A stretch of DNA of 64,000 bases from Mycolicibacterium parafortuitum (GCF_002086815.1 NZ_MVID01000013.1:62001-126000), one strand, 5' to 3'. Positions 18,620-27,411 are shown, numbered from the stretch's first letter. Notes: generated by a model from the letters alone, not told the origin. Numbers and translations: made by a program.

Positions 18620-18626
18620 ATACCCG
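18610..18626. promoter_or_regulatory. Palindromic operator over the cysD -10 box
   Basis: CGGGTAT-CTA-ATACCCG is a perfect 17-bp palindrome covering the -10 hexamer, so a bound protein would block RNA polymerase. The obvious candidate is the Rrf2 regulator encoded at 23631-24107; other Rrf2 proteins such as IscR bind sites containing ATACC/GGTAT-like half-sites. The assignment is inference. Confidence 0.55.
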
Positions 18627-18673
18627 ATTAAGGCAATAAATATGGTCAAATCTACCAACTTTACGAGGTATCC

Positions 18674-19603
18674 ATGACGGCGACCGACGAGCTTGCGCAG
18701 AATGCGGGCCGGTACGAGTTGAGCCACCTCCGCGCGCTGGAGGCCGAGGCGATCCACATCATCAGGGAGGTGGCCGCGGAGTTCGAGCGGCCGGTGCTGC
18801 TGTTCTCGGGTGGCAAGGACTCCATCGTGATGCTGCACCTGGCGATCAAGGCGTTCCGGCCGGGCCGGTTGCCGTTCCCGGTGATGCACGTCGACACCGG
18901 CCACAACTTCGACGAGGTGCTGCAGGCTCGCGACGAACTGGTCGCCGAGTCCGGGGTGCGCCTGGTGGTGGCGAAGGTGCAGGACGACATCGACGCCGGC
19001 AGGGTCGTCGAGACCATTCCGTCGCGTAACCCGATGCAGACGTTCACGCTGCTGCGTGCGATCCGGGAGAACAAGTTCGACGCGGCCTTCGGCGGTGCCC
19101 GCCGCGACGAGGAGAAGGCCCGCGCCAAGGAGCGCGTCTTCAGCTTCCGCGACGAGTTCGGTCAGTGGGATCCGAAGAACCAGCGCCCCGAACTGTGGAA
19201 CCTGTACAACGGCAGGCACCGTAAGGGTGAGCACATCCGCGCGTTCCCGCTGTCGAACTGGACCGAATTCGACATCTGGTCCTACATCGGCGCCGAGAAG
19301 ATCAAGTTGCCCTCGATCTACTACGCACACCAGCGCAAGGTCTTCGAGCGCGACGGGATGCTGCTCGCCGTGCACCGGTATCTGCAGCCCCGCAAGGAGG
19401 AGACGATTATCGAGAAGACGGTGCGGTTCCGCACCGTCGGCGACGTGACGTGCACGGGATGCGTGGAGTCCACCGCTGCAACGGTTTCCGAGGTCATCGC
19501 CGAGACGGCGATCTCCCGGCTGACCGAGCGCGGCGCGACCCGCGCCGATGACCGGATCTCGGAAGCAGGCATGGAAGATCGCAAGCGCGAGGGGTATTTC
19601 TGA
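18674..19603 (+). CDS. cysD: Sulfate adenylyltransferase subunit CysD
   Basis: 309 residues. The PP-loop ATP pyrophosphatase motif LLFSGGKDSIVML is near residue 42, with MHVDTGHNFDE and the CysD-specific AAFGGARRDEEKARAKER further on. With CysN it makes adenosine 5'-phosphosulfate from ATP and sulfate, the first step of sulfate assimilation. ACGAGG precedes the ATG. It is the first gene of cysD-cysNC-cysQ, driven by the promoter at 18592 and probably repressed through the palindrome there when sulfur is sufficient. Confidence 0.97.
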   Translation: MTATDELAQNAGRYELSHLRALEAEAIHIIREVAAEFERPVLLFSGGKDSIVMLHLAIKAFRPGRLPFPVMHVDTGHNFDEVLQARDELVAESGVRLVVAKVQDDIDAGRVVETIPSRNPMQTFTLLRAIRENKFDAAFGGARRDEEKARAKERVFSFRDEFGQWDPKNQRPELWNLYNGRHRKGEHIRAFPLSNWTEFDIWSYIGAEKIKLPSIYYAHQRKVFERDGMLLAVHRYLQPRKEETIIEKTVRFRTVGDVTCTGCVESTAATVSEVIAETAISRLTERGATRADDRISEAGMEDRKREGYF

Positions 19604-19635
19604 TGAGCGCTCGCGCGAAGAAGGGGCAATTCTGA
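19603..19635 (+). other. Possible 10-codon coupling minigene between cysD and cysNC
   Basis: The ATG at 19603 overlaps the cysD stop (TGATG). It reads MSARAKKGQF and stops at 19633-19635, where the stop again overlaps the cysN ATG (TGATG). Its end (GCG AAG AAG GGG CAA TTC TGA TGA) resembles the end of cysD (AAG CGC GAG GGG TAT TTC TGA TGA), as if 33 bases had been duplicated. Whether it is translated is unknown; it may simply keep ribosomes moving from cysD to cysN. Confidence 0.35.
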
Positions 19636-21491
19636 TGAGTTCGTCCACCACGCTGCTGCGTATCGCGACCGCGGGTTCGGTCGACGACGGCAAGTCCACC
19701 CTGATCGGCCGGCTGCTCTACGACAGCAAGGCCGTGATGGAGGATCAGCTGGAAGCCGTCGAGCGCACCTCGAAGGAACGCGGCAACGACTACACCGACC
19801 TCGCCCTGGTCACCGACGGGCTGCGTGCCGAACGCGAACAGGGCATCACGATTGACGTCGCGTACCGCTATTTCGCGACGGCCAAGCGCAAGTTCATCAT
19901 CGCCGACACGCCCGGGCACATCCAGTACACCCGCAACATGGTCACCGGCACCTCGACCGCGCAGTTGGCGATCGTGCTGGTCGACGCGCGTCATGGTCTG
20001 CTGGAGCAGTCCCGCCGCCACGCGTTCCTCGCCTCGCTGCTCGGCATCCGGCACATCGTGCTGGCGGTCAACAAGATGGACCTGATCGATTGGGACCGAG
20101 AGCGTTTCGAGAAGATCCGCGACGACTTCCACGATTTCGCGGCGCGGCTGGACGTGCACGATGTCACGACCATCCCGCTGTCGGCGCTCAACGGCGACAA
20201 CGTCGTCACCAAGTCCGACGTGACCCCGTGGTACGAAGGGCCGTCGCTGCTGGCGCACCTCGAAGAGGTCTACATCGCCGGCGACCGCAACCTCGTCGAC
20301 GTCCGGTTCCCGGTGCAGTACGTGATCCGGCCGCAGACCCGCGAGCACGCCGACCACCGCAGCTACGCGGGCACCGTCGCCAGCGGTGTGATGCGTCCCG
20401 GTGACGAGATCGTCGTGCTCCCCAGCGGGAAGTCGTCACGTATCACCGAGATCGAGGGCCCGAGTGGGCCTGTGCAGGAAGCGTTCCCGCCGATGGCGGT
20501 ATCGGTCAGCCTGGCCGACGACATCGACATCTCGCGCGGCGACATGCTCGCCCGGCCGAACAATCAGCCGCGGATCGCCCAGGAGTTCGACGCGACGGTG
20601 TGCTGGATGGCCGACGACGAGGCGCTCGAACCGGGGCGCGACTACCTGATCAAGCACACCACCCGCACCACGCGGGTGCGGGTGACCGATCTGGACTACC
20701 GCCTCGACGTCAACACCCTGCACCGCGACAAGTCGGCGACCGCGCTCAAACTCAATGAGCTGGGCCGTATCTCGCTGCGCAGCCAGGTGCCGCTGCTGCT
20801 CGACGAGTACAGCCGCAACTCGGCCACCGGGTCGTTCATCCTGATCGACCCGAACACCAACGGCACGATCGCGGCGGGCATGATCCTGCCGCATGTCGCC
20901 GGACGCACGTCCACGCCGAACACCGTCAAACACGAATCGCTGTGCACGGCCGAGGACCGGCTGTCGCGCGGCCGCACCGTGTGGTTCACCGGGCTGTCCG
21001 GCTCGGGCAAGTCGTCGGTCGCGGTGCTGGTCGAGCGCAAACTGCTCGAGAAGGGCGTTCCGGCCTACGTTCTCGACGGGGACAACCTGCGGCACGGGCT
21101 GAACGCCGATCTCGGTTTCTCGATGGCTGATCGGGCGGAGAACCAGCGCCGGCTCGCGCACGTCGCCGCGATCCTGGCCGACGCCGGCCAGGTGGTGCTG
21201 GTGCCCGCGATCAGCCCGCTGGAGGAACACCGCTCGCTGGCCCGAAAGGTGGCCACCGAGCAGGGTCTGGAGTTCTTCGAGGTGTTCTGTGACACCCCGT
21301 TGGAGGACTGCGAACGACGGGACCCGAAGGGGCTTTACGCGAAGGCCCGCGCCGGCGAGATCACCCACTTCACCGGGATCGACAGTCCGTACCAGCGGCC
21401 CAAGAACCCGGACCTGCGGCTGACACCGGACCGCACTCCCGCCGAACACGCCGACGCGGTGATCGAGCTGCTGGAAAGCCGCGAGTCGTGA
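19635..21491 (+). CDS. cysN: Bifunctional sulfate adenylyltransferase GTPase / adenylylsulfate kinase CysNC
   Basis: 618 residues. The N-terminal translation-factor-like GTPase has GSVDDGKST (residues 14-22), DTPGH and NKMD and drives APS synthesis with CysD. The C-terminal APS kinase (from about residue 435) has P-loop GLSGSGKSS (about 453-461) and DGDNLRHGLNADLGFS and makes PAPS. The fusion matches M. tuberculosis Rv1286. GAAGGGG lies before ATG 19635. The in-frame upstream extension overlaps cysD and is rejected. The stop overlaps the cysQ GTG by four bases. Confidence 0.96.
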   Translation: MSSSTTLLRIATAGSVDDGKSTLIGRLLYDSKAVMEDQLEAVERTSKERGNDYTDLALVTDGLRAEREQGITIDVAYRYFATAKRKFIIADTPGHIQYTRNMVTGTSTAQLAIVLVDARHGLLEQSRRHAFLASLLGIRHIVLAVNKMDLIDWDRERFEKIRDDFHDFAARLDVHDVTTIPLSALNGDNVVTKSDVTPWYEGPSLLAHLEEVYIAGDRNLVDVRFPVQYVIRPQTREHADHRSYAGTVASGVMRPGDEIVVLPSGKSSRITEIEGPSGPVQEAFPPMAVSVSLADDIDISRGDMLARPNNQPRIAQEFDATVCWMADDEALEPGRDYLIKHTTRTTRVRVTDLDYRLDVNTLHRDKSATALKLNELGRISLRSQVPLLLDEYSRNSATGSFILIDPNTNGTIAAGMILPHVAGRTSTPNTVKHESLCTAEDRLSRGRTVWFTGLSGSGKSSVAVLVERKLLEKGVPAYVLDGDNLRHGLNADLGFSMADRAENQRRLAHVAAILADAGQVVLVPAISPLEEHRSLARKVATEQGLEFFEVFCDTPLEDCERRDPKGLYAKARAGEITHFTGIDSPYQRPKNPDLRLTPDRTPAEHADAVIELLESRES

Positions 21492-22222
21492 CGAGCGATC
21501 ACGAGCTCGCGGGCCGGCTGGCCACCGAGGCCGGCGCCCTGCTGCTCGACGTCCGGTCCGAACTCGCCGACGCGACAGCCGAGGAGCGGAAGGCCGCGGG
21601 GGACAAGCGCTCCCACGACTTTCTGATGGAGGCGCTGGCGGCCGAGCGGCCCGACGACGCCGTGCTGTCCGAAGAGGGTGTGGACGACCCCGTGCGACTG
21701 TCCGCGCGCCGGGTCTGGATCGTCGACCCTCTCGACGGGACGCGGGAATTCTCCGAGCTCGGTCGCACCGACTGGGCGGTGCACGTGGCGCTGTGGGAAT
21801 CCGGTGAGCTGATCGCCGGGGCCGTCGCGCTTCCCGCGCAGGGGATCACGCTGGCCACCCCGACCGTCGTCGCCCCACCGCCGGCTCCGCAGGCGCCGCG
21901 GGTGGTGGTGTCGCGCACCCGACCGCCGGCGGTCGCGCTGGAGGTCAAGGACGCGCTGAACGGCACGCTGGTCGAAATGGGTTCGGCGGGAGCGAAAGTC
22001 GCGTCTGTCGTGCAGGGGCTTTCGGATGTGTACGTGCACGCCGGCGGCCAGTACGAGTGGGATTCGGCGGCGCCGGTGGCCGTCGCACGGGCCGCGGGCC
22101 TGCACACCTCGCGTATCGACGGCTCACCGCTGGTGTACAACCAGCGCGATTCCAAACTGCCAGACCTCATCGTGTGCCGCCCCGAACTCGCCGAAGCGGT
22201 TTTGGCGGTCACGGCCCGCTGA
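21488..22222 (+). CDS. cysQ: 3'(2'),5'-bisphosphate nucleotidase CysQ (inositol monophosphatase family)
   Basis: 244 residues. The metal-binding motifs of the IMPase superfamily are present: LSEEG, WIVDPLDGTREF (D80 first Asp of DPLDGT) and the distal YEWDSAAPVAVA. CysQ hydrolyses 3'-phosphoadenosine 5'-phosphate, the by-product of PAPS use, and can lower PAPS itself. GTG 21488 overlaps the cysNC stop (GTGA), so PAPS synthesis and PAP removal are translationally coupled. In M. tuberculosis cysQ (Rv2131c) lies elsewhere. A simple inositol phosphatase is the alternative, but the operon argues for CysQ. Confidence 0.88.
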   Translation: MTSDHELAGRLATEAGALLLDVRSELADATAEERKAAGDKRSHDFLMEALAAERPDDAVLSEEGVDDPVRLSARRVWIVDPLDGTREFSELGRTDWAVHVALWESGELIAGAVALPAQGITLATPTVVAPPPAPQAPRVVVSRTRPPAVALEVKDALNGTLVEMGSAGAKVASVVQGLSDVYVHAGGQYEWDSAAPVAVARAAGLHTSRIDGSPLVYNQRDSKLPDLIVCRPELAEAVLAVTAR

Positions 22223-22274
22223 CGCTCCGCCGGGTTTATGGTGACCCCACTTAGCCACAACCCGGGGGGAACAC

Positions 22275-22931
22275 ATGGCCCGTCTCGTCCACGCAGTCAC
22301 CGCCGCCACCGTCGTCGCGTTCGCGCTCGCGGGATGCGGCGGATCGGACAGCTCAGAATCCAGCGAGAGCACGTCGTCCTCGCCGGCGTCGGAATCCGCA
22401 CCGCCGTCCACTTCGGCGGCCGCGGCTGCCGATGACGAGCAGCAGATCCGCGATCTGGTGCAGGCCCAGGCAGACGCGTTCTCCGACGGCGACTGGGATA
22501 CGCTCGCCGAGCTGACATGCTCCAAGTTCAGCGAGCAGGCCAACAACCCCGGCGAGTTCCTGGTGCCGCCGATCACCCAGTTCGGCACCAAAGAACAAGC
22601 CGCGTCGATCGATCCCGTACAGCTGTCCGACTCGCTGGGCAAGGAGTTCGGCGGCGCGTCGAAGGAAACGGTGGACCGCGTCGCGCAGGCGATCGTCGCG
22701 TACGACGTCCCCGCGTATCAGGCGGCGATGCTCGACCTCATGACCGAATCCGTCACCATCACGGTCGACTCCGTCGAGAACATCCAGATCACCGGTGACA
22801 CGGCCACCGCCGACGTGACCACCACGCAGGTGGCGGGTACCGACGCGCCGAAGACCCAGACCGACCCCACGCCGTTCGTTCGCGAGGACGGCGTCTGGCT
22901 GGACTGCAGCGACATGGCCGCCACGTCCTGA
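22275..22931 (+). CDS. Putative lipoprotein, NTF2/DUF4878-like
   Basis: 218 residues. The signal peptide ends in the lipobox FALAGC, followed by a Ser/Glu-rich linker (about residues 24-55) and a folded part that begins DDEQQIRDLVQAQADAFSDGDW, a pattern shared with NTF2-like mycobacterial lipoproteins. The second half repeats a Thr/Val-rich strand pattern (ITVDSVENIQITGDTATADVTT). It should sit on the outer face of the membrane. A GGGGGAAC Shine-Dalgarno lies before the ATG. Function unknown; its place after cysQ is probably coincidental. Confidence 0.75.
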   Translation: MARLVHAVTAATVVAFALAGCGGSDSSESSESTSSSPASESAPPSTSAAAAADDEQQIRDLVQAQADAFSDGDWDTLAELTCSKFSEQANNPGEFLVPPITQFGTKEQAASIDPVQLSDSLGKEFGGASKETVDRVAQAIVAYDVPAYQAAMLDLMTESVTITVDSVENIQITGDTATADVTTTQVAGTDAPKTQTDPTPFVREDGVWLDCSDMAATS

Positions 22932-22963
22932 CGCGGGCCACGCCACGTCAGTAGGCTGCGAGG

Positions 22964-23560
22964 ATGTCCGACCGCCAAACGCTGCGGGCCCTCGCCGGTC
23001 TGCCGCTCGCCCCCGTCAGCCTGGCCGAATCCGCGCTGGTGCTGATCGACTGTCAGAACACCTACACCCGTGGGGTGATGGAACTCGAGGGCGTACAGGC
23101 CGCACTCGACGAAGCCGCGGCCCTGCTCGATCGGGCCAGGACCGCGGGGATCCCGGTCATCCACATCCAGCACGACGACGGGCCCGGATCGTTGTACGAC
23201 ATCGCGGGGGAGAGCGGCGCGATCGTCGACCGGGTCGCGCCGCGCGACGGCGAATCGGTCGTGGTGAAGAACTACCCGAACTCGTTCGTCAACACCGAGC
23301 TCGACGAGATCCTGAAATCCGTCGACGCGTCGAACCTGGTGCTGGCCGGGTTCATGACGCACATGTGTGTGAACTCGACGGCGCGCGGTGCGTTCAACCT
23401 CGGGTATGCGCCGACGGTGGTCGCCGCCGCGACGGCGACGCGCGCGCTGCCAGGTGTCGAGGGTGAGGTGCCTGCCGCCGCGGTGCACAGCGCGAGTCTG
23501 GCGGCGGTCGCCGACCTCTTCGCCGTGGTGGTGCCCGGCGAGAAGGACATCCCCGGCTAG
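22964..23560 (+). CDS. Isochorismatase-family cysteine hydrolase
   Basis: 198 residues. The triad positions of the family are visible: Asp in VLIDCQN, Lys in VVVKNYPNSF and the nucleophile Cys in FMTHMCVNST, with the GF.TH.C motif typical of nicotinamidase/isochorismatase folds. It probably hydrolyses an amide or an enol ether of a small metabolite; the substrate cannot be told from sequence. A TAGGCT box (22952-22957) ends six bases before the ATG, so transcription is probably leaderless and separate from the lipoprotein gene. Confidence 0.83.
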   Translation: MSDRQTLRALAGLPLAPVSLAESALVLIDCQNTYTRGVMELEGVQAALDEAAALLDRARTAGIPVIHIQHDDGPGSLYDIAGESGAIVDRVAPRDGESVVVKNYPNSFVNTELDEILKSVDASNLVLAGFMTHMCVNSTARGAFNLGYAPTVVAAATATRALPGVEGEVPAAAVHSASLAAVADLFAVVVPGEKDIPG

Positions 23561-23630
23561 ACCTGATGGCCGGACCCCTCAACGCGGCTCCTTCGTCGCC
23601 GCTTGATCGTCGTCCGGCTAGCCTTATGCC

Positions 23631-24107
23631 ATGCGGATGTCGGCCAAGGCGGAGTACGCCGTCCGGGCCATGGTCCAGCTGGCGACCGTCGAGGCCGGTG
23701 TCCTGGTCAAAACCGACGACCTGGCCAAGGCGCAGGGCATCCCGCCGCAGTTCCTCGTCGATATCCTGTCCGACCTGCGCACCGACCGTCTCGTCCGCAG
23801 TCACCGTGGCCGCGACGGCGGCTACGAACTGGCCAGACCCGCCGACGACATCAGCATCGCCGACGTGCTGCGCTGTATCGACGGGCCGCTGGCCAGCGTG
23901 CGCGACATCGGGCTCGGTGACCTGCCGTACGCCGGGCCCACCGCCGCGCTGACCGACGTGTGGCGGGCGCTGCGCGCCAGCATGCGCTCGGTCCTCGAGC
24001 AGACCAGCCTGGCGGACGTGGCCTCCGGCGGCCTGCCCCAGCACGTCCGCACGATGGCCGACGACTACCGCGACCAGGAAGAGGCGCGCGGCCACTCGAT
24101 GAACTAG
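23631..24107 (+). CDS. Rrf2-family transcriptional regulator (Rv1287-like)
   Basis: 158 residues. The N-terminal winged helix is [18 protein letters not shown] with recognition region [34 protein letters not shown], near-identical to my recollection of Rv1287. Unlike IscR/NsrR it lacks the three-Cys Fe-S cluster and has a single Cys (LRCIDG), as expected of CymR-like Rrf2 proteins that sense cysteine status. TAGCCT ends six bases before the ATG, suggesting a leaderless mRNA. Its position after the cys operon and the palindrome at cysD suggest it controls sulfur assimilation; this is inference. Confidence 0.88.
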   Translation: MRMSAKAEYAVRAMVQLATVEAGVLVKTDDLAKAQGIPPQFLVDILSDLRTDRLVRSHRGRDGGYELARPADDISIADVLRCIDGPLASVRDIGLGDLPYAGPTAALTDVWRALRASMRSVLEQTSLADVASGGLPQHVRTMADDYRDQEEARGHSMN

Positions 24108-24170
24108 CCGTCCGGGGACTACGACGGTCGTTCCGGCGAGAACGCCGCGCGGACGTGGTACGAAAGCCAC

Positions 24171-25193
24171 GTGGCGTTCGATCTGCGCGACCTCGAAGCA
24201 CCGGTCCTCGTCGCCCCGATGGCCGGCGGCCCCTCGACGCCGGAGTTGGCGGCGGCGGGATCCGATGCGGGCGGACTCGGTTTCGTCGCGGCGGGATACC
24301 TGAGCGCCGACGCGTTCGCCGAACGGCTGCGGGCCGCACAATCGCTGACCTCCGGGCCCATCGGCGCGAATCTCTTTGTCCCCCAGCCCAGTGCTGCCGA
24401 TCCCGACGAAATCCGGTCCTATGCGCAGACTCTCGAGCCGGAAGCGAAGCGCTACGGAGTCAGCCTCGGGGACCCGCGATTCGACGACGACGACTGGGTC
24501 GCCAAGCTCGACGTGCTGGCCGAGCTGCGGCCCGCCGTCGCGTCGTTCACCTTCGGGCTGCCGAGCGTCGAGGAACGGCGTCGGCTGACCGCGGCGGGGA
24601 TCACCACCGTCGGCACCGTCACCACTGTCGCCGAGGCCCGGGCGGCCGCCGAGATCGGCGTCGATGTGCTTGCCGCGCAGGGGCCCTCGGCCGGTGGACA
24701 CCGCGGCACCTTCGACCCGACCGCGCCACCGGCGACGCAGCCGCTGGAGGAACTGCTCGCCGCGATCCGCGCCGCCGTCGACCTTCCCGTCGTCGCCGCC
24801 GGTGGACTGATGACGGCCGACGATCTGAGCCGGGTGCGGGAGGCCGGTGCGGTGGCTGCCCAGTTGGGCACCGCGTTCCTGCTCGCCGACGAGGCGGGCA
24901 GCAGCCCCGTGCACCGGGCGGCGCTACAAGACCCACGGTTCACCGAGACCGTCGTGACACGCGCGTTCTCCGGTCGCTACGCACGCGGCCTGCGGAACCG
25001 GTTCATCGACGAGTACGACGCCCTGGCGCCGTTGGGCTATCCGGAGGTGCACTATCTGACCAGCCCGGTGCGTAAGGCGTCGGTGGGCGCCGGCGATCCC
25101 GGTGCGACGAATGTCTGGGCGGGCACCGGTTTCCGGCACGCCCGAACCGGGTCGGTGGCCGAGATCATGGGCGCGCTCGTCGGCGACGGCTGA
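24171..25193 (+). CDS. Nitronate monooxygenase / 2-nitropropane dioxygenase family flavoprotein
   Basis: 340 residues, an FMN-binding TIM barrel. Visible are PVLVAPMAGGPSTPELAAA at the start, GANLFVPQ, the QGPSAGGHRG segment with the catalytic-type His, VVAAGGLMTADD and AQLGTAFLLADEA for phosphate binding. Such enzymes oxidise alkyl nitronates, often as detoxification of propionate-3-nitronate. GTG 24171 is preceded by GAAAG. The TGA overlaps the ATG of the amine oxidase gene (TGATG), so the two flavoenzymes are co-translated. Confidence 0.87.
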   Translation: MAFDLRDLEAPVLVAPMAGGPSTPELAAAGSDAGGLGFVAAGYLSADAFAERLRAAQSLTSGPIGANLFVPQPSAADPDEIRSYAQTLEPEAKRYGVSLGDPRFDDDDWVAKLDVLAELRPAVASFTFGLPSVEERRRLTAAGITTVGTVTTVAEARAAAEIGVDVLAAQGPSAGGHRGTFDPTAPPATQPLEELLAAIRAAVDLPVVAAGGLMTADDLSRVREAGAVAAQLGTAFLLADEAGSSPVHRAALQDPRFTETVVTRAFSGRYARGLRNRFIDEYDALAPLGYPEVHYLTSPVRKASVGAGDPGATNVWAGTGFRHARTGSVAEIMGALVGDG

Positions 25194-26539
25194 TGTCGGG
25201 GTTGAGCCGGCGGCAGTTCGCGCTGGGAATCGGGGCGATCGCGAGCGCGCCGCTGTTCGCGGCGTGCGGTGACGATGCGCCCGGCGCGCGCGGCGAACAC
25301 GTGGTGGTGGTCGGCGCCGGGATGGCCGGGCTGAGCGCAGCTCGGCGTCTCACCGACCACGGTGCGACCGTCACGGTGCTGGAGGCACGTGCGCGCATCG
25401 GCGGCCGGACGTGGACCGATACCTCGCTCGGCTTACCGATCGACCTCGGCGCGGCGTGGATCCACGGTGCGGACGGAAACCCGCTGACCGGACTGGCCGA
25501 AACGGTGGGGGCACGCACCGTCGAGACGGACTTCGACGACGCCACGGTGATCGACGACGGCGCCGCCGTCGGCGCGGATGCGGTGGCCGCCGTGCTGCGC
25601 GAATGGGACAGGGTGCTCGACGACGTCGAGGAGATGACCGAGCGCGCGGGCCCGGACGAATCTCTGGCCGGAGCGCTGGCCCGCACCGGTGCGGACCTGA
25701 CGGATCCGCTGATGCAGTGGTGTGTGGCGGGCGGGGTCGGCGCCGAGTACGCCGCCGACCCCGGCGAGTTGTCGCTGCGGTGGTTCGGCCACGAAGGAGA
25801 GTTCGAGGGGCCGGACCTGTTGCTGCCGGGTGGCTACCGGCAGTTGGTCGACCACCTGGCACAAGGTTTGACGATCCGGCTCGGCACCGAGGTCACCCGC
25901 ATCGGTCATCACGAGGCCGGCGTCACCGTCGAGACCGCGCGCGAGACCATCACCGCCGACCGGGTGATCGTCACCGTCCCGCTCGGTGTCCTCAAGGCCG
26001 GCACCATCACGTTCGACCCGCCGCTGCCCGACGCCAAACGCGACGCGATCGCGCGTCTTGGGTTCGGGCTCCTCGACAAGGTGGTGTTGCGCTTCGACGA
26101 ACCGTTCTGGACCGGCCGCTTCGACGCGCACTCGGACATGATCGGGCTCGCGGGGCGGGACCGGCCTGTCTCTGATCTGGTCAACGGGCTGCGCTTCACT
26201 GACGTGCCGGTGCTGATCGGGCTGCGCGGCGGCGCCAACGCGCTTGTCCGCGAACAGGATTCAGACGCCAAGACGGCCGACGAGGTTGTCGCGGCGCTGG
26301 GAGGGCCCGCCCCGACCGGGGTGGTGGTGACCCGCTGGGCGCAGGACCCCTACGCCCGCGGCTCCTACAGTTTCCTGGCCGTCGGGTCCGGTCCCGACGA
26401 CCAGGAGGCGTTGGCGGCTCCGGTCGGGGACCGGCTGGCCTTCGCCGGCGAGGCGACCCACGCGGAGTTCTTCGCCACCGTGCACGGCGCCTATCTCAGC
26501 GGTGTCCGGGAAGCCGACCGGATCCTGCAGCGCGGCTAG
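25193..26539 (+). CDS. FAD-dependent amine oxidase, Tat-type lipoprotein
   Basis: 448 residues. The N-terminus MSGLSRRQFALGIGAIASA followed by PLFAACGDD has a twin-arginine motif and a lipobox Cys, so a folded FAD enzyme is probably exported and lipid-anchored. The FAD Rossmann motif is VVVVGAGMAGLSAARRL, with GGRTWT and a C-terminal FAGEATHAEFFATVHGAYLSG typical of polyamine/monoamine oxidases. It oxidises an amine, releasing aldehyde, ammonia or amine, and peroxide; the substrate is not known. It starts inside the previous stop codon and ends overlapping the DUF4097 gene by four bases tail to tail. Confidence 0.86.
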   Translation: MSGLSRRQFALGIGAIASAPLFAACGDDAPGARGEHVVVVGAGMAGLSAARRLTDHGATVTVLEARARIGGRTWTDTSLGLPIDLGAAWIHGADGNPLTGLAETVGARTVETDFDDATVIDDGAAVGADAVAAVLREWDRVLDDVEEMTERAGPDESLAGALARTGADLTDPLMQWCVAGGVGAEYAADPGELSLRWFGHEGEFEGPDLLLPGGYRQLVDHLAQGLTIRLGTEVTRIGHHEAGVTVETARETITADRVIVTVPLGVLKAGTITFDPPLPDAKRDAIARLGFGLLDKVVLRFDEPFWTGRFDAHSDMIGLAGRDRPVSDLVNGLRFTDVPVLIGLRGGANALVREQDSDAKTADEVVAALGGPAPTGVVVTRWAQDPYARGSYSFLAVGSGPDDQEALAAPVGDRLAFAGEATHAEFFATVHGAYLSGVREADRILQRG

Positions 26540-27411
26540 CCCGCTTCGGTGACGACGACGTCGCCGGTCTCGGTGCGGCCGTTGATCACCGAGGCGGCCG
26601 CACCCCGGTCCTGGGTCCGTGGCACCTCGACGACCGTCGCACCACGGGCACGCCCGGTCGTCGCGGCGACGAAATACGGTCCCGGAGGGGGCAGGGTGAT
26701 CACCACGTCGCCGTGGTCGGATTCCGCGTCGACGGTGACCGGCGGCGCGGAGAACTCGACGCTGATGTCTCCCGTGGTGGTTACGGCGCGAAACGATTCG
26801 GTGACCGCGATCGAACCACGGGTGGTCACATCACCGTGTTCGTTCTCGACGTCGACGCGCTTGGCCGCCCCGCCGAGCACGATCGATCCGTCGGTCGTGC
26901 GCGCCGTGAGCTCGCCGATGTCGGCCTGCGCGAACAGCATTCCGGTCTGCTGACGGGTCGTCACCGACACCCGGCGGGCCAGTTCGGGAGGCAGCACGAC
27001 GTTGATCTCACCGGCGCGGCCCCACCGCAGGAACTCCGAGGGTTCGGCGTCGATGGTGATCCGCGCGCTGGTGCCGTCGGCGGTGACCGCCAGCGGCTCC
27101 GCGCCGGCCCGTACGGAATTCACCATCCGCATGTCGACGCGGGGCTCGCGCGCCTCCCGGTCGGCGGTGATCCGCACGACGGCCGGCACCGAACCGGTGT
27201 CGACGGTCACCGAGGTCAGCGAGTTCGGCAGCGTCGTCGAATCCTTGACCACGCGGAAATTGCTGATACCCCACGCCATCGCGGTCAGCGACACGACGAC
27301 GCCGATGACAAGCACCGACGCGGCGATGATCAGCAGGACGCGGATCGCGGATCGGCCCCCCGGTGACAGCGGCGGCGGCGGTGCGCTGGGGATCGAGATG
27401 GTCGTGGTCAC
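26536..27411 (-). CDS. Membrane-anchored DUF4097 (LiaG-like) beta-helix protein
   Basis: 291 residues. A Pro-rich cytoplasmic start is followed by one membrane helix (about residues 24-47) and an outer domain of short repeating strands (ARTTDGSIVLGG, VENEHGDVTTRGS, AVTTTGDISVEF, AESDHGDVVITLP, TETGDVVV). This repeat is characteristic of DUF4097, found in LiaG-type proteins. GTG 27411 is preceded by GAAAGGA. It follows the response regulator by 19 bases and is the last gene of a kinase-regulator-DUF4097 operon, suggesting a role in envelope sensing. Confidence 0.8.
   Translation of the reverse strand: MTTTISIPSAPPPPLSPGGRSAIRVLLIIAASVLVIGVVVSLTAMAWGISNFRVVKDSTTLPNSLTSVTVDTGSVPAVVRITADREAREPRVDMRMVNSVRAGAEPLAVTADGTSARITIDAEPSEFLRWGRAGEINVVLPPELARRVSVTTRQQTGMLFAQADIGELTARTTDGSIVLGGAAKRVDVENEHGDVTTRGSIAVTESFRAVTTTGDISVEFSAPPVTVDAESDHGDVVITLPPPGPYFVAATTGRARGATVVEVPRTQDRGAAASVINGRTETGDVVVTEAG

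Larger units (their letters stand above)
18286..18673. other. 388-base intergenic region with repeat elements and the cysD promoter
   Basis: Two copies of the dispersed inverted-repeat family lie here: a degenerate one at about 18303-18391, with CGCGAGCGCGC and CACCCGACGCGCCG, and a well-formed one at 18501-18558. The last 90 bases are AT-rich and carry the cysD promoter, a perfect palindrome and the Shine-Dalgarno ACGAGG. No reading frame here looks coding. Confidence 0.75.
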
